Program-made: the position numbers and the translations under genes
Part shown: piece after piece, positions 60,298 through 64,000 of the stretch
How positions within the stretch are numbered: the stretch's first letter is position 1
Layout of the letters: each line of letters starts with the position of its first letter
Assembly: GCA_043742785.1 (NCBI GenBank)
Contig: JAYTXU010000006.1
Span: forward strand, 7,709 to 71,708
Length of the DNA stretch: 64,000 nucleotides
Direction: 5' to 3'
Source: JACQCF01 sp043742785
GTDB taxonomy: Bacteria; Omnitrophota; Gorgyraeia; Zapsychrales; Fredricksoniimonadaceae
Notes under the pieces: generated by a model
What the model was told of the DNA's origin: nothing
The model's database searches: none
Seen by the model: the letters and a program-made list of their open reading frames with translations, nothing else

Positions 60298-61620
60298 ATG
60301 AATATCGCAATAATAGGTTCAGGGTATGTAGGGTTAGTGACGGGGGTATGTCTTTCCCATATTGGTCATCACGTTATTTGTGTGGATAATAATCCTGATA
60401 AAATAAAGAAATTAAAAAAAGGGGAAGTTCCTATTTATGAACCAGGCTTACAAGAAATGATGCATGCCTGCATAAAGAAGAATAGATTAACTTTTTCTAG
60501 TTCAATTAAAGAAGCTTGTGGGAAGTCGTTGGTTATCTTTTTAGCTTTACCTACTCCTCCTAAGCCCAACGGGGATGCCGATTTAACCTATATTGAAGAT
60601 GTTTCTAGGGAAATTGCTTTGAACATGGATTCGTATAAATTGATTGTAGAAAAATCGACTGTTCCTGCCGAAACGGGGAAGAAGGTTCGTCGTGTTATTC
60701 AACTTAATTTGCCCAAGAAATTTAAAAAGGGAAACAAAATTCTTTTAGATTTTGATGTTGCTTCGAATCCTGAGTTTTTAAAAGAAGGTTCCGCGGTGTA
60801 TGATTTCATGAATCCAGATAGGGTTGTTTTGGGTGTTGAAAGCAAAAAGGCTGAAAAGATTTTAAGAGAGGTTTATCAGCCGCTTAAAACTAAAATTTTG
60901 GTCACCAATATTGCTTCTTCAGAAATGATTAAACATGCATCCAATTCATTTCTTGCAACCAAGATATCTTTTATTAATGCGGTTGCTCAAATGTGTGATC
61001 GTGTAGGAGCAGATGTACTTAAGGTAGCTGAGGGAATGGGTTTGGATAAGCGGATTGGTCGTCAATTTCTTGATGCGGGGATAGGTTATGGGGGTAGTTG
61101 TTTTCCAAAAGATGTAGATTCCTTTATTCGTTTAGGAGAAAAAAGTGGTTATGATTTTGGATTGTTGAAAGAAGTTCGTCGTATTAATGAAAATCAAAGA
61201 CAAAGATTTTTGCAATTAATTGAAGAGAAACTTTGGAATATTAAAGATAAAACGATTGGTGTTTGGGGGTTGGCATTTAAACCTAATACAGATGATATGC
61301 GCAGTGCGGCTTCTTTAGAGATTATTGCTAAACTTAAAAGTGAAGGCGCCAAGGTTAAGGCGTATGATCCTAAATCAATGCACAATGCGGCTTCTATGCT
61401 TAAAGGGGTTGTTTTATGTGACAATCCTTATAGCGTGGCTGAAGATGCAGATGCTCTTTTGCTTTTAACGGAATGGCCAGAATTTAAGGAAGTTGATTTT
61501 ACCTTAGTTAGAGATTCTATGCGTCAGGCAGTTATTTTTGATGGTAGAAATATGTTTGATGCGGATGAACTTAAAGGTATGGGATTTGATTATTTTGGGA
61601 TAGGGAGAGGTCGATTGTAA
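60298..61620 (+). CDS. ugd: UDP-glucose 6-dehydrogenase
   Basis: Oxidises UDP-glucose to UDP-glucuronate with NAD. The 440 residues start MNIAIIGSGYVGLVTGVCLSHIGH (Rossmann) and have LALPTPPKPNGDADLTY, EKSTVPAETG, NPEFLKEGSAVYDFMNPDRVV and the catalytic C268 in GYGGSCFPKD. GDP-mannose dehydrogenases are relatives, but these motifs and the downstream decarboxylase favour UDP-glucose. The stop overlaps the next start by one base. Confidence 0.92.
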   Translation: MNIAIIGSGYVGLVTGVCLSHIGHHVICVDNNPDKIKKLKKGEVPIYEPGLQEMMHACIKKNRLTFSSSIKEACGKSLVIFLALPTPPKPNGDADLTYIEDVSREIALNMDSYKLIVEKSTVPAETGKKVRRVIQLNLPKKFKKGNKILLDFDVASNPEFLKEGSAVYDFMNPDRVVLGVESKKAEKILREVYQPLKTKILVTNIASSEMIKHASNSFLATKISFINAVAQMCDRVGADVLKVAEGMGLDKRIGRQFLDAGIGYGGSCFPKDVDSFIRLGEKSGYDFGLLKEVRRINENQRQRFLQLIEEKLWNIKDKTIGVWGLAFKPNTDDMRSAASLEIIAKLKSEGAKVKAYDPKSMHNAASMLKGVVLCDNPYSVAEDADALLLLTEWPEFKEVDFTLVRDSMRQAVIFDGRNMFDADELKGMGFDYFGIGRGRL

Positions 61621-62915
61621 TGAAAATTTCAGATATTCTTAAAGCAAAGATTCTTTCTAAGAAAGCTAAGGTAGCTGTTATTGGTTTAGGTTATGTAGGT
61701 TTACCGTTGGCGATTAGTTTTGCTCAAAAAGGGTTTAAGGTTTTTGGTATAGATACTAATGCCAAACGTATTGAGCGTTTGCAAAAAGGGGAAAGCTATA
61801 TTACTGATGTGAAAGCAAGTGAGTTTATTCACTTGGTTCGTTCCAATTATTTTATAGCTTCAACTGGTTTTGATGCTTTAAGCGAGGTGGATGCAGTTAT
61901 TATTTGTGTGCCCACACCTATTAAACGTAAGTACACGCCGGATATTTCTTATATGGTGTCGGCGGTACGAAGTGTAGCGCAACATTTACACAAGGGTATG
62001 TTGATTGTTTTAGAAAGCACAACCTATCCAGGAACGACTGAGGAGCTTATCCAGCCTGAATTAGAGAAAAACGGACTTAAAGTTGGTCGTGATTTTTATT
62101 TAGCTTTTTCTCCTGAGCGCATTGATCCGGGTAATAAACATTTTGATGTAACGCAAATTCCTAAAGTTGTAGGCGGTGTGACAGAAGTTTGTACTCAGAT
62201 GACAACCTTGCTTTATAGCAATGCGATTAAGAATATTCATCCGGTTTCTTCAGCTAAAGCAGCAGAGATGACTAAATTATTAGAGAATTCTTTTCGTATT
62301 GTTAATATCGGTTGGATTAATGAGATTGCTCAAGCTTGTCATAAGATGGAGATTAATGTTTGGGAAGTGATTGATGCAGCCAAAACAAAACCTTTTGGTT
62401 TTATGCCATTTTATCCAGGTTTAGGCGTTGGCGGTCACTGTATTCCTGAAGACCCTCTTTATTTATATTGGAAAGCCAAAAAATATGGTTTTAATTCCAA
62501 ATTTATTAAATTGGCAGCAGATACTAACGCTCATATGCCTAGCTACGTAGTTCATCGTCTGGGGGAATCATTATCTAAAGCGCTTTCAAAATCAAAGATA
62601 TTGGTTGTTGGGGCAACTTATAAGAAGGATGTAAAAGATTTACGTAAATCTCCATCTATTAGATTGATTGAGCTACTCAAGCATCAAGGGAAAGTTGATT
62701 ATCACGACCCATTAGCTCCTTATTTAAAAGTAGGAGGTATTGATTTGCAATCGGTAGCCCTAACATCTAAAAATATTAAGTGTTATGACTGCGTGATCAT
62801 TGCAGTTGATCACAGCTCTGTTAATTATGATTTGATTAGAAAGAATGCTCGTCGTATTTTTGATGTTAGAAATATATATAAGGGAATTAAAGACTCAAAA
62901 ATAGAAAGGTTATAG
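61620..62915 (+). CDS. nucleotide sugar dehydrogenase, probably UDP-N-acetylhexosamine type
   Basis: The 431 residues belong to the WbpA/WbpO/TviB group: AVIGLGYVGLPLAISFAQKGFKV, VPTPIKRKYTPDISYM, ESTTYPGTTEE, FSPERIDPGNK, NSFRIVNIGWINEIAQ and catalytic C274 in GVGGHCIPEDP. This group makes uronates from UDP-GlcNAc, UDP-ManNAc or UDP-GalNAc for surface polysaccharides. It is clearly different from the UDP-glucose enzyme just upstream, so two acidic sugar precursors seem to be made. Confidence 0.9.
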   Translation: MKISDILKAKILSKKAKVAVIGLGYVGLPLAISFAQKGFKVFGIDTNAKRIERLQKGESYITDVKASEFIHLVRSNYFIASTGFDALSEVDAVIICVPTPIKRKYTPDISYMVSAVRSVAQHLHKGMLIVLESTTYPGTTEELIQPELEKNGLKVGRDFYLAFSPERIDPGNKHFDVTQIPKVVGGVTEVCTQMTTLLYSNAIKNIHPVSSAKAAEMTKLLENSFRIVNIGWINEIAQACHKMEINVWEVIDAAKTKPFGFMPFYPGLGVGGHCIPEDPLYLYWKAKKYGFNSKFIKLAADTNAHMPSYVVHRLGESLSKALSKSKILVVGATYKKDVKDLRKSPSIRLIELLKHQGKVDYHDPLAPYLKVGGIDLQSVALTSKNIKCYDCVIIAVDHSSVNYDLIRKNARRIFDVRNIYKGIKDSKIERL

Positions 62916-62916
62916 A

Positions 62917-63858
62917 ATGTCATCGCAAAAAGTTGTTCTTATTACTGGTGGGGCTGGATTCTTAGGAAGTCATTTATGTGATTGGTTTATTACTCGTGGG
63001 TATAAAGTCATTGCTTTAGATAATCTTATTACAGGGTCAAAGAAAAATATTGCTCATTTGTCTAAGAATAAAAATTTTAGATTTATTAAACATGATATTT
63101 CCAAACCTATTCGTATTCCTGGGAATATTCATTATGTTTTGAATTTTGCGTCTCCAGCATCTCCTATTGATTATTTAAATCTTTCTATTCAAACCATGAA
63201 GGTGGGAGCTTTGGGGACACATAATGCTTTAGGGATAGCAAGGCTCAAGAAAGCTGTTTTTCTTCAAGCTTCTACTTCTGAAGTTTATGGAGATCCTTTG
63301 GAACATCCTCAAAAAGAAACGTATTGGGGTAACGTTAATCCTATTGGTCCTCGTGGTGTTTACGACGAAGCTAAGCGTTTTGCAGAAGCATTAGTCTTAG
63401 CGTACAAAAAGGTGCATAAAATGGATGTAAAAATTATCAGAATTTTTAACACCTACGGGCCTCGTATGCGTCTTAAAGATGGACGAGTTGTTCCTAACTT
63501 TATTGATCAAATTCTGAATGATAAGCCTTTGACCATTTATGGGGATGGAAAGCAAACAAGATCTTTCTGCTACGTGGATGATTTAGTGGATGGGATTACA
63601 AGACTTTTACTTTCTAAAATCACAGGGCCTGTGAATATTGGGAATCCTAGGGAATTTACGATTCGTGAGTTTGCTGAGGTCGTTATGAATACCAAGGGTA
63701 ATAAGGCAAAATTGATTACAGAACCGTTACCTAAAGATGATCCTCAACAACGTAAACCGGATATTACCTTAGCTCGTAAAGAGCTAGGATGGGAACCAAA
63801 AATTCCATTAGAAAAGGGAATCAAGTTAACTATGGATTGGTTCGTTAAGAATAGGTAA
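62917..63858 (+). CDS. UDP-glucuronate decarboxylase-like SDR epimerase
   Basis: The 313 residues are an extended SDR protein: ITGGAGFLGSHLCDWFITRGYKV, LDNLITGS, FASPASPIDYL, QASTSEVYGDPLEHPQKETYWGNVNPIGPRGVYDEAKR with Y149 and K153, and RIFNTYGPRM. ASPASP-YL and the NPIGPR-YDEAKR run are hallmarks of UDP-xylose synthase, which acts on UDP-glucuronate, the product of the enzyme at 60298. It begins one base after the previous stop. The last codons run into the tandem repeat at 63850. Confidence 0.88.
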   Translation: MSSQKVVLITGGAGFLGSHLCDWFITRGYKVIALDNLITGSKKNIAHLSKNKNFRFIKHDISKPIRIPGNIHYVLNFASPASPIDYLNLSIQTMKVGALGTHNALGIARLKKAVFLQASTSEVYGDPLEHPQKETYWGNVNPIGPRGVYDEAKRFAEALVLAYKKVHKMDVKIIRIFNTYGPRMRLKDGRVVPNFIDQILNDKPLTIYGDGKQTRSFCYVDDLVDGITRLLLSKITGPVNIGNPREFTIREFAEVVMNTKGNKAKLITEPLPKDDPQQRKPDITLARKELGWEPKIPLEKGIKLTMDWFVKNR

Positions 63859-64000
63859 TGAATAGGTAATGAATAGGTAATGAATAGGGTATGTTGATAT
63901 AACGAAAATTGTAATTACAAGTGCGACAAAATAGATAAGAAGGCTCCATAGATCTTTGGAGAAAACTGTTACTTTGTAAGTTGCGAACAAAGCAAAGAAC
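63826..64000 (-). CDS. probable 3' end of a minus-strand membrane protein gene (cut by the window edge)
   Basis: On the minus strand a frame is open from the window end to TAA at 63828-63826, giving 57 residues: FFALFATYKVTVFSKDLWS, then the hydrophobic stretch LLIYFVALVITIFVIST, then YPIHYLFITYSLPILNEPIHS. A charged segment followed by a membrane helix and a short tail looks like a real C-terminus. If so, it overlaps the epimerase gene by 33 bases, convergently. The tandem 11-mer would encode part of its tail. Evidence is composition only, so it is uncertain. Confidence 0.35.
   Translation of the reverse strand, partial: FFALFATYKVTVFSKDLWSLLIYFVALVITIFVISTYPIHYLFITYSLPILNEPIHS
63850..63893. 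repeat. four tandem copies of an 11-base unit
   Basis: AATAGGTAATG occurs at 63850-63860, 63861-63871 and 63872-63882, and as AATAGGGTATG at 63883-63893. The first copy holds the TAA stop of the epimerase gene. Since 11 is not a multiple of three, the array places stop codons in all three forward frames. Confidence 0.95.

Overview
The window reads as chromosome of an AT-rich, diderm, Gram-negative-type bacterium. LptD, a SPOR-domain protein and Tat genes indicate an outer membrane. A 2048-residue secreted protein with recurring internal motifs, together with the AT-rich codon use, makes me think of the Omnitrophota (PVC-related uncultivated bacteria). That placement is inference; a ribosomal-protein or 16S tree would settle it. 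No phage, IS transposase, CRISPR array or rRNA is visible. Genes are tightly packed, nearly all on the + strand, and often overlap by 1-32 bases, so most are probably translationally coupled. No gene-free stretch exceeds about 160 bases once small genes are counted.

Layout: 1-250 holds tRNA-Ala and tRNA-Leu behind a strong sigma70-type promoter. 320-8285 holds a cysteine desulfurase, then birA-bioF-bioH-bioC-bioD-bioA, then mnmA; bioB is absent. 8300-12942 holds a MORN-type secreted protein, pgi, a fused ABC-2 exporter carrying in-frame palindromic repeats, and tatA-tatC. 12987-13037 (minus) is a 16-residue Lys-rich peptide gene with its own promoter, ribosome binding site and terminator. 13182-16059 holds hemW, a polyprenyl synthase (minus) and a secreted DUF2059-like protein.

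16219-30034 is a long housekeeping operon: purB, purC, a PurS-PurS-PurL fusion, a LOG protein, purQ, purM, purD, a TsaC/low-molecular-weight phosphatase fusion, rpiB, glyA, nrdR, a bifunctional-nuclease-domain gene and cca. It joins purine synthesis with its one-carbon and ribose supply and with tRNA maturation. 30075-35317 holds a secreted hypothetical protein, a YgfZ-like protein, a trans-sulfuration enzyme, a TPR-SPOR protein, miaA and hflX.

35329-43488 is a heat-shock region with two CIRCE operators: an N-domain-less clpB, a metal permease, a shortened hrcA, grpE, dnaK, dnaJ and an FmdB-type zinc ribbon. 43642-49788 is the giant secreted protein, which carries a class III FBPase-like metallophosphatase domain and seven internal (S/D/N)-A-(A)-M-(T/N/L) motifs. 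49920-57071 holds a DUF1015 protein, accD, an MsmK-type ATPase, two diguanylate cyclases and a histidine kinase. 57150-63858 serves the cell envelope: ROK kinase, LptD, two nucleotide-sugar dehydrogenases and a UDP-glucuronate decarboxylase-like epimerase. The window ends in an 11-base tandem repeat and the apparent 3' end of a minus-strand membrane protein gene.

Most worth following up: the giant motif-segmented protein, the Lys-rich micro-gene, the start-codon-sequestering hairpin before birA, the palindromic repeats read through in frame inside genes, and the trimmed heat-shock proteins (ClpB without N-domain, HrcA without its middle).
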